In this document: piece by piece, positions 8,948 to 17,873 of the stretch
How the letters are laid out: each line of letters opens with the position of its first letter
Position numbering within the stretch: the stretch's first letter is position 1
Notes under the pieces: generated by a model
Told to the model about the DNA's origin: nothing
Databases searched by the model: none
Seen by the model: the letters and a program-made list of their open reading frames with translations, nothing else
Assembly: GCF_900156815.1 (NCBI RefSeq)
Contig: NZ_FTOT01000002.1
Coordinates: forward strand, 558,001-622,000
Direction: 5' to 3'
DNA length: 64,000 bases
Source: Gemmobacter megaterium
Lineage (GTDB): Bacteria; Pseudomonadota; Alphaproteobacteria; Rhodobacterales; Rhodobacteraceae
Program-made: the position numbers and the translations under genes

Positions 8948-9958
8948 ATGCAGCCACAGGACTTTGCACAGGCCGCTGCGGCCTTGCGCGCTGGTGCCGC
9001 GCTGGTCGATGTGCCGGGGTTTCCCGGCGGTCTGGGTCAGGGCATGGCCGCGCTGGCCGCACTCGCCGCCGGGTGCAGCCATCTGTTCCTGGCCCGCCCC
9101 CCGATGGCCCCCGGCGCTGTCCTGTGCGGGGCGAGCCATGTGCCGCAGCCGGGCCTGCGCGCCCATGCCGCTGGTCTGGGGCCGACGCCGCAGGCCGCCT
9201 TTGCCCGCGCGATGGGCGAAGTCGCGGAAACGCGCGCCTTGTACCGCAGCCCCGGCGACCCACGGATCGACATGGCGGACACCCTGCCCTTGCTGGGCGC
9301 GGAACTGCGCCCGTCAGGCAGAATTCCGGCGCATGGCCTGCTGCGCGACGCGGACCGCAATGCCCATGGCAATGGCCTTGGCGCGGGCCATGACGTGACC
9401 ATGGCCGCCAGCGCCGCCTGGCGCGAGGCTGTCGAGCGACATGCCATCGCCGTCTGGTTCCGCAACCAGGCGCCCGCCGTTCCCCTGCCCTCGCCTGCCG
9501 CAGCGCAGCGACTGGAATCCGCGCTGCGGCGCAACTTCAAGGCGGAGCCGTTGCGATACCTTCTGTTGCCGGGCGCCGTGCCGGGGCTGGTCGTCGTCGT
9601 GGCATTGTCCGAAGGGACATGGGGCTGCCTGCCCGGATATGGCTGTGCCCCGACCGCAGCCGAAGCCGCCTGCAAGGCCGCTACAGAAGCCGTGATGGGG
9701 GAATTCGCACTGTATCTGGAACATCGCGCCAGAACCGAAGAGGGGCGCGCACCACCGGCGCAGGGCTTTACCGCCCGTGCCGCGATGCTGGCCACCCGAA
9801 CCGATCTGACCCAGCCCCCCGCAGGCGGCGCACTGATGACAGGCGCAGCGCGGCAACCGGCCTTTGCGGATCTGACCGTTGCGGATGATGGCCTTGTGGT
9901 CCTGCGCAGCGTGACGCCGGGCCTGCTCTACCCGGACGAAACACCCGGCCCGGTCTAG
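8948..9958 (+). CDS. YcaO-domain protein
   Basis: A 336-residue protein with the three blocks of the YcaO fold: GPTPQAAFARAMGEVAETRA (about 78-97, E91xxE94), GNGLGAGHDVTMAASAAWREAVERHA (141-166, E160xxE163) and GYGCAPTAAEAACKAATEAVMGEF (230-253). YcaO enzymes use ATP to activate backbone amides in azole, thioamide or amidine formation on peptides. The third block lacks the usual Q-x-R after the Glu (M-x-E here), so ATP use may be altered. No ThiF-like partner, TfuA or dehydrogenase is adjacent. AGGAG at 8938-8942 supports the ATG at 8948. It is divergent from the amidase/peroxidase operon. Confidence 0.78.
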   Translation: MQPQDFAQAAAALRAGAALVDVPGFPGGLGQGMAALAALAAGCSHLFLARPPMAPGAVLCGASHVPQPGLRAHAAGLGPTPQAAFARAMGEVAETRALYRSPGDPRIDMADTLPLLGAELRPSGRIPAHGLLRDADRNAHGNGLGAGHDVTMAASAAWREAVERHAIAVWFRNQAPAVPLPSPAAAQRLESALRRNFKAEPLRYLLLPGAVPGLVVVVALSEGTWGCLPGYGCAPTAAEAACKAATEAVMGEFALYLEHRARTEEGRAPPAQGFTARAAMLATRTDLTQPPAGGALMTGAARQPAFADLTVADDGLVVLRSVTPGLLYPDETPGPV

Positions 9959-10032
9959 GGCCGGACAGCCCAAGTGGTGCATCGGCCTTGAGAACACCGG
10001 CCATGCCCGACGGCACCAGCCGACAGGCCATG

Positions 10033-10048
10033 CCCCCGGTTCCGGGGG
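10033..10048 (+). terminator. GC hairpin downstream of the YcaO gene
   Basis: CCCCCGG (10033-10039) and CCGGGGG (10042-10048) face each other 75 bases after the YcaO stop. The loop is very short and there is no clear U-tract, so this is at best a weak terminator. The gap 9959-10120 holds no gene that I can see. Confidence 0.3.
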
Positions 10049-10120
10049 GGATGCAGTCACAGCATTTCACGTTAGGTTGAACCGATCGCGAATCGACGAC
10101 ACATCCTCACCAGGCTCCAA

Positions 10121-12277
10121 ATGCCACGCTGGCTGAACACCCCGATCACGCTGCCTTTGACGGCGCTCGCCCTTGGCCTGCTGATGGCGGCGATCACCGT
10201 CGCGCTGACCCTTGGCCAACCGTGGATGGGCCTGCGCCTGGCCGCGAGCCCCGAGGAGAATGCGGTCGTGATCACGGCCGTTGCGCCAACCGGCCCTGCG
10301 GCCCAGGCCGGGGCGCAGCCCGGCGCGGTGCTGGTCGCGCTGAACGGCATTGCCCTCGAAGCCGACGACCTGATCGAGGAACCCGACATGATCGAGTCCT
10401 TCGATGCCTTCGCGCGGTTCATCGCGCGGCAGGATCGTCTGGCCCAACAGCTTCAGGGCGGGGGAAGCATCCTGATCGCGCTGGACGAAGACGAGGCGCG
10501 CGCGTTGCACCCCGCCCCGCTGCGCCCGTTGCAAACCTTGCCCGCCGCCTTCTGGGCGCAGGTGCTGGTCGGGTTGTTCGGATTCGTTGCCGGAAGCTGG
10601 GTTCTGGGATTGCGGCGCAGCCGGGCGGCGGCGTTCCTATGGCTGGCAGGCGTGGGATTGCTGCTGTCAGCCCACGCAGCGGCGATCTACTCGGCGCGGG
10701 AACTCGCCTTGCCGGGCGCGCAGTTCCAGATGCTCTCGTCGCTCAACCATCTTGGCGCGCTTGGGTTCGGGGCGGGAATGATCGGCCTGTTTCTGTGCTA
10801 CCCGGTCCGTCTGGTTCCGTCGCGCTGGCAATTCCTGCCCGGCATTGCGCTGCTGATCTGGTGGGGGGCGAACCAACTTCGGCTGTTGCCCACCCCGGCT
10901 CTGGGGTTCCAACTGCCGGTGGCACTGGCACTGGCCGCCATCGCGGTCTGCGTCGCGCTGCAATACCGCGCCACACGGACCGATCCGCGCGCACGTGCCG
11001 CGCTGCGCTGGCTGGGACTGGCGGTCCTGATCGGCGCCGGGGCCTTTGTGATGACGATCATCGTGCCGATCCTGCTGGGATTCGATGCGCCGTTGTCACA
11101 GGGATTTGCCTTTCTGTTCTTCTTGCCGATCTATGCGGGCCTGGCGCTTGGCGTGGCCCGCTATCGGCTGTTCGAACTGGAGGACTGGGCCTTTCGCATC
11201 CTGTTCTATCTGGCAGGCATGGTGATGCTGCTGGTGCTGGATGCCTCGTTGATCGCCCTGATCGCGATGGATCGCGCCCCGGCCTTTGGCCTGTCGCTGC
11301 TGGCGGTCAGCCTGCTGTACCTTCCGTTGCGTGACGACATCGGGCGGCGCCTGCTGCGACGGCGCAACGACGTGTCCGGCCAAATGTTCCGGGCGATCAC
11401 CGATGTCGCGCTGACCCCGCCGGACACCTCGCGGATCGAACGGTGGCAGGCGCTGCTGACCGCCAGTTTCGACCCGCTTCGCATCGAACCCATGGCCGAG
11501 ACCCCGCCACATGTCAGGCTGGCCGAGGAAGGCTCCGTTCTGGAAATTCCCGCCGTGGACACGCTGCCACCGCAACGGCTGGTCTGGGCGCGGGGCGGGC
11601 GGGCCTTGTATTCGCTCCATGATCTGGCGCGCGCCGAAGAGATGGTGACAATGCTGGATCAGGCGGCCGCCAGCCGTCGCGCCTATGAAATGGGGGCCGC
11701 CGAAGAGCGCGCCAGGATCGCACAGGACATGCACGATAACATCGGCATCCAGTTGACCGGCGCACTGCATTCCGGCTCTGCCGCCCGCAAAGACGCGCTG
11801 ATCCGCGAAACGCTGAGCGACCTGCGCGACATCATCTCGAATGCCAATCGTGCCGATCTGGAACTGGAAGAGTTGCTCGCCGATCTGCGTGCAACCATGG
11901 GCGAGCATCTTTCGTCTGTCGGCATCGCGCTGGACTGGAAAGTAGTCGGGGCCGGCCCCTCCCGCTCGGAGCCACGCCAGGCCCATGCGCTGCGGTCCAT
12001 CCTGCGCGAGGCGGTCAGCAACGCCCTGCGCCATTCCGGCGCGTCGCAGGTGCGGGTCCGTGTGCGGATTTCCCCCGACGCGGTGCATGTCTCCGTCGAG
12101 GACAATGGCCGCGGCATCGGCGATGCCATCCCACAACCGGGCGGCGGAAACGGCCTGTCCAACATGCGCGCGCGTGCCAACGGGATGGGGGGCGAGGTCA
12201 TCATCACCGAGATCCCCGGTGGAGGAACGCGCGTGGAGGCGGTTTTGCCCATGGCATCGGCAGGAAAAGCAGCATGA
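10121..12277 (+). CDS. Membrane sensor histidine kinase (NarX/LiaS class, PDZ-like sensor)
   Basis: A 718-residue kinase. One transmembrane segment (about 10-32) is followed by a periplasmic PDZ-like stretch (GPAAQAGAQPGAVLVALNGI, 63-82), then about eight further membrane helices (145-425). The cytosolic part has a HisKA_3 helix with EERARIAQDMHDNIG (phospho-acceptor His538) and an HATPase domain (LREAVSNALRH, DNGRGIG, GNGLSNMRARA). The kinase class pairs with LuxR-type regulators, and the next gene is one, overlapping by 4 bases. The ligand is unknown. It lies directly after the YcaO gene, but no sequence evidence ties the two. Confidence 0.9.
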   Translation: MPRWLNTPITLPLTALALGLLMAAITVALTLGQPWMGLRLAASPEENAVVITAVAPTGPAAQAGAQPGAVLVALNGIALEADDLIEEPDMIESFDAFARFIARQDRLAQQLQGGGSILIALDEDEARALHPAPLRPLQTLPAAFWAQVLVGLFGFVAGSWVLGLRRSRAAAFLWLAGVGLLLSAHAAAIYSARELALPGAQFQMLSSLNHLGALGFGAGMIGLFLCYPVRLVPSRWQFLPGIALLIWWGANQLRLLPTPALGFQLPVALALAAIAVCVALQYRATRTDPRARAALRWLGLAVLIGAGAFVMTIIVPILLGFDAPLSQGFAFLFFLPIYAGLALGVARYRLFELEDWAFRILFYLAGMVMLLVLDASLIALIAMDRAPAFGLSLLAVSLLYLPLRDDIGRRLLRRRNDVSGQMFRAITDVALTPPDTSRIERWQALLTASFDPLRIEPMAETPPHVRLAEEGSVLEIPAVDTLPPQRLVWARGGRALYSLHDLARAEEMVTMLDQAAASRRAYEMGAAEERARIAQDMHDNIGIQLTGALHSGSAARKDALIRETLSDLRDIISNANRADLELEELLADLRATMGEHLSSVGIALDWKVVGAGPSRSEPRQAHALRSILREAVSNALRHSGASQVRVRVRISPDAVHVSVEDNGRGIGDAIPQPGGGNGLSNMRARANGMGGEVIITEIPGGGTRVEAVLPMASAGKAA

Positions 12278-12924
12278 GATCCGTCCTGATCGTAGAGGAC
12301 GTTGCGGAAACCCGCCGCTGGCTGGGGGGGATCGTGCACAGGGCCTTTCCAGAGGCACAACTGGTCGAGGCATCGACCCTGCGGATGGCACAAGGGTTGT
12401 TGCGCGAAAGCTTCGACCTGGCGCTGATCGACCTTGGCCTGCCCGACGGTAGCGGGCTGGACGTGCTGCGCGCCCTGCGCAATCAGCAAAGCGGGGCGCT
12501 GTGTGTCGTCACGACGGCGATGGGGGACGATGCCAGCATCGTGGCCGCCTTGTCATCCGGGGCGGATGGCTATCTGCTGAAAGAACAGCCTGCCGAAGTG
12601 CTCTCCCGGCAACTGCTGCAACTTGCGATCGGGGTTCCGGCACTGTCCCCCGCAGTCGCCCGGCGGATCATGGAGCATTTTCGCCTGACCGGACCTGCGG
12701 CGCCGCCGGACACCGGCCTGACCCAGCGCGAAACCGAAGTGCTGGGCCTGATCGGTCGCGGAATGCGCAACGTCGAGGTGGCGGCAGAGCTTGGCCTCGC
12801 CGAAACGACGGTGGCCGGGTACATCAAGGCAATCTACCGCAAACTCGGTATCTCCTCGCGCGCCGAAGCGTCCTGGCACGCCACACGGATGGGGCTGGGG
12901 GCGCGGCCTCATGGCGACGACTGA
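12274..12924 (+). CDS. NarL/FixJ-family response regulator
   Basis: A 216-residue two-domain regulator. The receiver has the acidic pair Glu8/Asp9, phospho-acceptor Asp53 (LALIDLGLPDG) and the conserved Lys in LLKEQ. The C-terminal LuxR-type helix-turn-helix reads TQRETEVLGLIGRG through NVEVAAELGLAETTVAGYIKAIYRKLG. The ATG overlaps the kinase stop, so they form a cognate two-component pair. Target genes are not shown by the sequence. Confidence 0.93.
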   Translation: MRSVLIVEDVAETRRWLGGIVHRAFPEAQLVEASTLRMAQGLLRESFDLALIDLGLPDGSGLDVLRALRNQQSGALCVVTTAMGDDASIVAALSSGADGYLLKEQPAEVLSRQLLQLAIGVPALSPAVARRIMEHFRLTGPAAPPDTGLTQRETEVLGLIGRGMRNVEVAAELGLAETTVAGYIKAIYRKLGISSRAEASWHATRMGLGARPHGDD

Positions 12925-12960
12925 TCCCGCCGACGACGACCGCCCCCGCATCGGCGGCGG

Positions 12961-13770
12961 CTATTCACCCAGACTGTTCAGCGCGCGTTGCATCAGGGCA
13001 TCCAGCCCAAGACGCGCCTGATCCGCAACCGCGACATAGGCGTCCAGCATCGGTTCTGCCGACGGAACGGCCTGCACGATGGCGGGCGCCTGCGCATACA
13101 GCCCCCAGGCCAGAACAGCCAGCAAAAGCATCAGCCCGAAGCCCAGGCGGAACCCCGCGCGGCGTAGTTCGGGTGGTTCGGGCACATGAACAGCAGCTTC
13201 GCCCCGGCGCGAGGCGGAACTGGCGTTCAAGGTTGAATTGATGGCCTCTATGTCCGGCAGCAATTCGCGCCGGGCCGCGCGATTGGACAACGACGGCGCA
13301 GAGGGGGCCTCGGCCGTCGCCTCGCCCTCGTCCGGATCCTGCGCACGCGGGCGGATCCGCAGGCGCGACGGTTCCGCATCGGTCAGCCCCAGCTCTGGCT
13401 GGGTTTCCAGACTGCGAGCTGCGGCGCGGGCGGCCTCCTCGGCGCGGGCTCTGGTCTCGCGCTCGGCCTCTTCGCGCAGCACGGCCAGCATGGATTCGTC
13501 CAGAGAATGACGCCGGAGAACCTGCGGATCTTCGATATCGGGCTCAGGGGCCGACCCCAGATCCGGCTCGGGTTCCGGTTCCGGCTCAGGCACCACAGGC
13601 GGATCCGCCATCACGGCCAGATCGACAAGTTCCTCGTCCGCCTCGGTCATGTCGGGAGGTTGGAACCACACATGGCCGCAGGCAGAACATTGCACATCCC
13701 GCCCTTCGGCTGGTATCAACGCTGCATCCACCTCGTACTGGGCGTCGCAATTCGGGCAGATCAATCGCAT
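12961..13770 (-). CDS. MJ0042-type zinc-ribbon membrane protein
   Basis: A 269-residue protein beginning MRLICPNC. Cys5, Cys8, Cys28 and Cys31 form an MJ0042-type zinc ribbon. Residues about 45-165 are acidic, proline-rich and low in complexity, and one membrane helix (FRLGFGLMLLLAVLAWGLY) lies near 210-230. The start at 13770 is chosen because the ribbon motif begins there; codons upstream give a non-conserved extension. The gene is divergent from ftsE, an arrangement often seen in Rhodobacterales. Its function is unknown; a link to division or envelope is only suggested by position. Confidence 0.85.
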   Translation of the reverse strand: MRLICPNCDAQYEVDAALIPAEGRDVQCSACGHVWFQPPDMTEADEELVDLAVMADPPVVPEPEPEPEPDLGSAPEPDIEDPQVLRRHSLDESMLAVLREEAERETRARAEEAARAAARSLETQPELGLTDAEPSRLRIRPRAQDPDEGEATAEAPSAPSLSNRAARRELLPDIEAINSTLNASSASRRGEAAVHVPEPPELRRAGFRLGFGLMLLLAVLAWGLYAQAPAIVQAVPSAEPMLDAYVAVADQARLGLDALMQRALNSLGE

Positions 13771-13940
13771 CGGCCTGTGTCCCCACTCGTGCTGCCCGGC
13801 CCTTGTGGCAGCGCCCCTTATGGTCTGTTGTATCAAGGGAATGTCCAGGCTTCCAGTATTCCCAACACCTTTGCGCCAGTGATTGCAACGCCGGACGCCA
13901 CGGGCCATTCTGCCCCCGCCTGATTCGCAAAGGGGCCAGC

Positions 13941-14612
13941 GTGATTTCGTTCGACAAGGTAGGGTACAGCTATGGCGGGGGCGAGTTGCTGTCGGAGATC
14001 TCGCTGACATTGTCGCCGGGATCGTTCCACTTTCTGACCGGGCCCTCGGGGGCGGGCAAGACCACGTTCCTCAAGCTGTGTTACGCCGAGCTTTTGCCCA
14101 CTGCCGGGCGCTTGACCCTGTTCGACGGCGAGGCCCGCGGATTGTCGCGCGATGACGTCGCCATGGTGCGCCGCCGCATCGGTGTCGTGCATCAGGATTG
14201 CCAGTTCCTGGATCACCTGCCGGTGGCGGCCAATGTGGCGCTGCCGCTGACGGTGACGGGCAAGGACGCCGAAGTCGCCGATCTGCAGGATCTGCTGACA
14301 TGGGTGGGCCTGCGCCCGCTGGCCGATGCGCTGCCCCCCTCGCTGTCGGGGGGCGAACGGCAGCGAGCCGCCGTGGCCCGCGCCGTGATCATGTCGCCCG
14401 ATGTGATCCTTGCGGACGAACCGACCGGCAACCTCGACTGGGAAATGTCGCAGCGGCTGCTGCGGCTGTTTTTGGAGTTGAACCGCATGGGCAAGACCAT
14501 CGTGATCGCAACCCATGACATGAACCTGATCCGCACCGCCAAGGGCCAGGTCGCCGCGCGCGTGCTGCGCATCCAGAACCGGCGCGTCCAACTGGCGGGG
14601 GCCGATCTGTGA
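13941..14612 (+). CDS. ftsE: Cell division ATP-binding protein FtsE
   Basis: A 223-residue ABC ATPase with Walker A GPSGAGKTT (about 35-43), signature LSGGERQRAAVARA, Walker B VILADEPTGNL and the switch His in IATHDMN. FtsE with FtsX controls septal peptidoglycan hydrolysis from the inner membrane. The GTG start at 13941 is preferred because the protein then begins MISFDKVGYSY like other FtsE proteins and an AAAGGGG site precedes it. The stop overlaps the GTG of ftsX by 4 bases. Confidence 0.94.
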   Translation: MISFDKVGYSYGGGELLSEISLTLSPGSFHFLTGPSGAGKTTFLKLCYAELLPTAGRLTLFDGEARGLSRDDVAMVRRRIGVVHQDCQFLDHLPVAANVALPLTVTGKDAEVADLQDLLTWVGLRPLADALPPSLSGGERQRAAVARAVIMSPDVILADEPTGNLDWEMSQRLLRLFLELNRMGKTIVIATHDMNLIRTAKGQVAARVLRIQNRRVQLAGADL

Positions 14613-15511
14613 AGGAACTCCTGCAACGCCTTGGCCTGATCTGGTCGGATCGCGCCTCTGACCGGGTGGTCCCCCCTACGGGACACACCGCCTGGCTGAC
14701 CGGATTCACGGCAGGGGCGATGGCATTCCTGGCGGTGTTCGCGCTGGCGCTGTCGCTGGCCTCCGGGCGGCTGGCCGACCGCTGGGCCGAGGCGCTGAGC
14801 AATACGGCAACCATCCGCATTTCCGCCCCGCCCGACCAGATGACGGCCCAGACGCGGGCCGTCCTGAACCTGCTTGGCACCACCCCCGGCGTGCAGGGCG
14901 CGCGCGCCCTGAGCCCCGAGGAACAACGCGCCCTGCTGGAGCCGTGGTTCGGCCCCGATCTGCCGGTGGACAGCCTGTCGCTGCCGCAACTGGTGGAATT
15001 CACCGAAGCCGACGGCGGCTATGACGCCCAGGGCCTGCGCCTGCGCCTGCAAGCCGAGGCCCCTGGCGCGGTGCTGGACGACCATACCCGATGGCGCCGC
15101 CCGTTGACGGTGGCAGCCGAACGGCTGCGCCTGCTGGGCTGGCTGTCGCTGGTGCTGATCGGCGGGGCGCTGGCCGCGATGATCACGCTGGCCGCCAATG
15201 CCTCTCTGGCCGCCAATGCGCAGGTGATCCGGGTGTTGCGCCTGGTCGGGGCGCAAGACCGCTTCATCGCCGGGGCCTTCGTGCGCAGGTTCACGCTGCG
15301 GGCTGCCATCGGCGCAAGTGCCGGCGTGGCCATGGGCCTGCTGGGGATAGCGCTGCTGCCATCGGCCGATGCGGCCGGCGGGTTTCTGACCGGCCTTGGT
15401 TTTCAGGGCTGGGGCTGGCTGGTTCCGCTTGTCCTGCCGGTCATGGCCGCGCTGGTCGCCTGGACCGCCACGCGGATTGCCGCCCTTGCCAAACTGCGGG
15501 AGCTGAAATGA
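14609..15511 (+). CDS. ftsX: Cell division protein FtsX
   Basis: A 300-residue membrane protein with one helix near 30-52, a periplasmic domain (about 55-170) and three C-terminal helices (about 175-290), the FtsX topology. It is the permease-like partner of FtsE and transmits ATP hydrolysis to periplasmic amidase activation. The start overlaps ftsE, and its stop overlaps the start of the acyltransferase gene, so the three genes form one transcript. Confidence 0.92.
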   Translation: MKELLQRLGLIWSDRASDRVVPPTGHTAWLTGFTAGAMAFLAVFALALSLASGRLADRWAEALSNTATIRISAPPDQMTAQTRAVLNLLGTTPGVQGARALSPEEQRALLEPWFGPDLPVDSLSLPQLVEFTEADGGYDAQGLRLRLQAEAPGAVLDDHTRWRRPLTVAAERLRLLGWLSLVLIGGALAAMITLAANASLAANAQVIRVLRLVGAQDRFIAGAFVRRFTLRAAIGASAGVAMGLLGIALLPSADAAGGFLTGLGFQGWGWLVPLVLPVMAALVAWTATRIAALAKLRELK

Positions 15512-16257
15512 TGGGGCCTGTACGCCTTGCGCTGCAATATGTGCTGTCGCTGATCTTCATCGTGCAGATGTATCTCATGATGGCGATCATGGCGGTGGTG
15601 TTCCTGCCCTGGGCGCTGATCTCGCCCGCCGGGGCCTTTGCAGCCTGCCAGAGCTTTTGTCTGTGGGTCCGGTTCACGGCGCGCTGGTTGATCGGACTCA
15701 AGACCGAAATCCGTGGCACACCGCCTCGCGACGCCGTTCTCGTCGCGGCCAAGCATCAGTCCTTTCTGGACATCCTGCTGATCTTCTCCGCCATGCCCCG
15801 CCCCCGTTTCATCATGAAACGCGAACTGATCTGGACCCCGATCCTTGGGCAATATGCGCTGCGCATCGGTTGCATTCCTGTCAACCGTGGCCGACGCGGG
15901 GCAGCGATCAAGCAGATGCTGGCCGACGTGGCCTCGGGCAAGGACAAGGGTGGACAACTGACCATCTATGCCCAGGGAACCCGCGTGGCACCGGGCGTCA
16001 AGGCGCCCTACAAGATCGGGATCGGCGCCCTGTATCAGGAACTGGGGCAGGATTGCGTGCCGGTGGCCACCAATGTGGGCGTGTTCTGGCCCCGCCACGG
16101 CATCCTGCGCAAACCGGGAGTGGCGGTGGTGGATTTCCTGCCGCGCATACCGGCAGGCAAGCCCCTGCCAGAGTTCATGGCAGAACTGGAACAGGCCGTG
16201 GAAACCCGCTCTGACGCCTTGCTGACCGAAGCGGGATTCCGGCCCGACGCAACCTGA
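15508..16257 (+). CDS. plsC: 1-acyl-sn-glycerol-3-phosphate acyltransferase
   Basis: A 249-residue PlsC-family enzyme that makes phosphatidic acid. The first motif HX4D appears as KHQSFLD (about residue 76-82), the glycerophosphate-binding block as IPVNRGRRGAA, and the third motif as YAQGTRVAPG, where the usual EGTR is QGTR. A membrane anchor occupies about residues 8-45. The start is ATG 15508 (or 15511), overlapping the ftsX stop (ATGA). Confidence 0.9.
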   Translation: MMGPVRLALQYVLSLIFIVQMYLMMAIMAVVFLPWALISPAGAFAACQSFCLWVRFTARWLIGLKTEIRGTPPRDAVLVAAKHQSFLDILLIFSAMPRPRFIMKRELIWTPILGQYALRIGCIPVNRGRRGAAIKQMLADVASGKDKGGQLTIYAQGTRVAPGVKAPYKIGIGALYQELGQDCVPVATNVGVFWPRHGILRKPGVAVVDFLPRIPAGKPLPEFMAELEQAVETRSDALLTEAGFRPDAT

Positions 16258-16269
16258 CGTGACCTCCGG

Positions 16270-16713
16270 CTACGCGCGCGCGCCCAGCTTGCCCTGAACA
16301 AAGGCAACGATATCCGCAGCCGGGCGTGCGCCGGCCAGCCCCGCCACCTCGCGCCCGCGATGATACAGGATCAGCGCGGGAATGCCCTGAATACCGGCAC
16401 GCGACGAAACCTCGGGATGGTCTTGCGTGTTCAGCTTGGCCAGCCGCACCTTGGGGGCCAGCGCCTTGGCAGCCTTGGCGAATTCGGGCGCCATCATCCG
16501 GCAGGGGCCACACCAAGGCGCCCAGTAATCGACCAGAATGGGCAGATCGTCGCGCTTTGTCACCTTGTCATGGGCGGCAGCATCCAGGTCGGCGGGTTTG
16601 CCCGGTATCAGCGGGTCGCCGCAACTGCCGCAGCGGGGGTTTTGGTCCAGTCGCGCAAGCGGAACACGGTTGGCCTGACCACAGGTCAGACAGGTCAGTC
16701 GGGTGGCATCCAT
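16270..16713 (-). CDS. trxC: Thioredoxin TrxC (thioredoxin 2)
   Basis: A 147-residue thioredoxin with an N-terminal zinc ribbon (CLTCGQ at about 8-13 and CGSCGD at about 29-34) and the WAPWCGPC active site near residue 69-76, followed by a cis-Pro segment GIQGIPAL. The zinc ribbon identifies it as thioredoxin 2, a cytoplasmic disulfide reductase linked to oxidative stress. The start at 16713 matches the family N-terminus; longer reading frames upstream are not conserved-looking. It converges on plsC with 12 bases between stops. Confidence 0.94.
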   Translation of the reverse strand: MDATRLTCLTCGQANRVPLARLDQNPRCGSCGDPLIPGKPADLDAAAHDKVTKRDDLPILVDYWAPWCGPCRMMAPEFAKAAKALAPKVRLAKLNTQDHPEVSSRAGIQGIPALILYHRGREVAGLAGARPAADIVAFVQGKLGARA

Positions 16714-16913
16714 GGCGGTCCTCGTGGGATGGCTTTCCCTGTAGATGGGCGCGCGCGACGGTTTGCCAAGGCCACAGGCCCTGCGACGAACGGCGCACGC
16801 TTGCGCCCCCTCCTTGCCAAGGCTAGAGCCGTCGGACGAACCGCGCAAGCGGTCGGGGTCGGATGGCCTGTCCCACCCCGTCCCGACCCCTGCCCGCAAA
16901 GGACGATTGCCGC

Positions 16914-17801
16914 ATGACCCGCGCCCGCGCCACCGCGATCGGCTTCATCGCCGTCCTCCTGTGGTCGTCACTGGCCTTGCTGACCGTGGCAACGGCCCCG
17001 GTGCCCCCGTTCCTGTTGAACGCCCTCACCTTCGGGATCGGCGGGGCGGTCGGATTGGCGTGGATCGTCGGGACAGGCGGCGGCAGGCGGTTGCGCGCGG
17101 TCTCGCCAGCTGTGCTTGCCTTTGGCATTGCGGGATTGTTCGGCTATCACGCGCTGTATTTCAGCGCCCTGCGATTGGCCCCCGCAGCCGAAGCCGGCCT
17201 GATCGCCTATCTGTGGCCGCTGCTCATCGTGCTGTTTTCCGGCCTGTTGCCCGGCGAACGGCTGACCCGGCGCCATATCCTTGGCGCGTTGATCGCCTTT
17301 GCAGGGGCGGCCCTGATCATCCTGTCCCGTCAGCGCGATGCGATGGCCTCCGGTGCCGCTGTCGGGTTGGGGCTGGCCTTTCTGTGCGCCCTGACCTGGG
17401 CGGCCTATTCCGTGGGCTCGCGTCGACTTGGCACAGCCCCGACCGAGGCGGTCGCCGTTTTCTGCCTTGCCACGGCGCTGTTGTCGGTGCCGTTCCATCT
17501 GGCGCTGGAAGAGACGCAGTGGCCACAGGATGCCATCGGCTGGGGCGCTGTGCTGGGGTTGGGTCTGGGGCCTGTCGGATTGGCGTTCTATGTCTGGGAT
17601 GTCGGCATGAAGAAGGGCGATATCCAGCTTCTCGGCGTCGCGTCCTATGCCGCGCCGCTGCTCTCGACCCTGGCGCTGGTTCTGGCCGGTGTCGCGGAAC
17701 CGACGCCGGTTCTGGCACTGGCCGCCGCCCTGATTGCCGCAGGGGCATTGCTGGCCGCACGCGCAGGTCAGGGCGGGAAACGACACTCCAGCCAGCCATA
17801 G
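16914..17801 (+). CDS. DMT-superfamily exporter, YddG-like
   Basis: A 295-residue protein with ten predicted membrane helices in two EamA repeats. The opening TRARATAIGFIAVLLWSSLA, the YLWPLLIVLFSGLL segment and LAFYVWDVGMKKGDIQLLG resemble YddG, the aromatic amino acid exporter. The start at 16914 is supported by AAAGGAC a few bases before; an ATG at 16863 is less likely. The substrate assignment is inference from similarity in pattern. The gene is divergent from trxC and convergent with a second DMT gene. Confidence 0.85.
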   Translation: MTRARATAIGFIAVLLWSSLALLTVATAPVPPFLLNALTFGIGGAVGLAWIVGTGGGRRLRAVSPAVLAFGIAGLFGYHALYFSALRLAPAAEAGLIAYLWPLLIVLFSGLLPGERLTRRHILGALIAFAGAALIILSRQRDAMASGAAVGLGLAFLCALTWAAYSVGSRRLGTAPTEAVAVFCLATALLSVPFHLALEETQWPQDAIGWGAVLGLGLGPVGLAFYVWDVGMKKGDIQLLGVASYAAPLLSTLALVLAGVAEPTPVLALAAALIAAGALLAARAGQGGKRHSSQP

Positions 17802-17873
17802 GAACGTTGCGCCCTGTCGGGCGCAGGGGTCAGGCGGCGCCGTCCGGGACTGCCGGACAGGGCGACGACCAGA

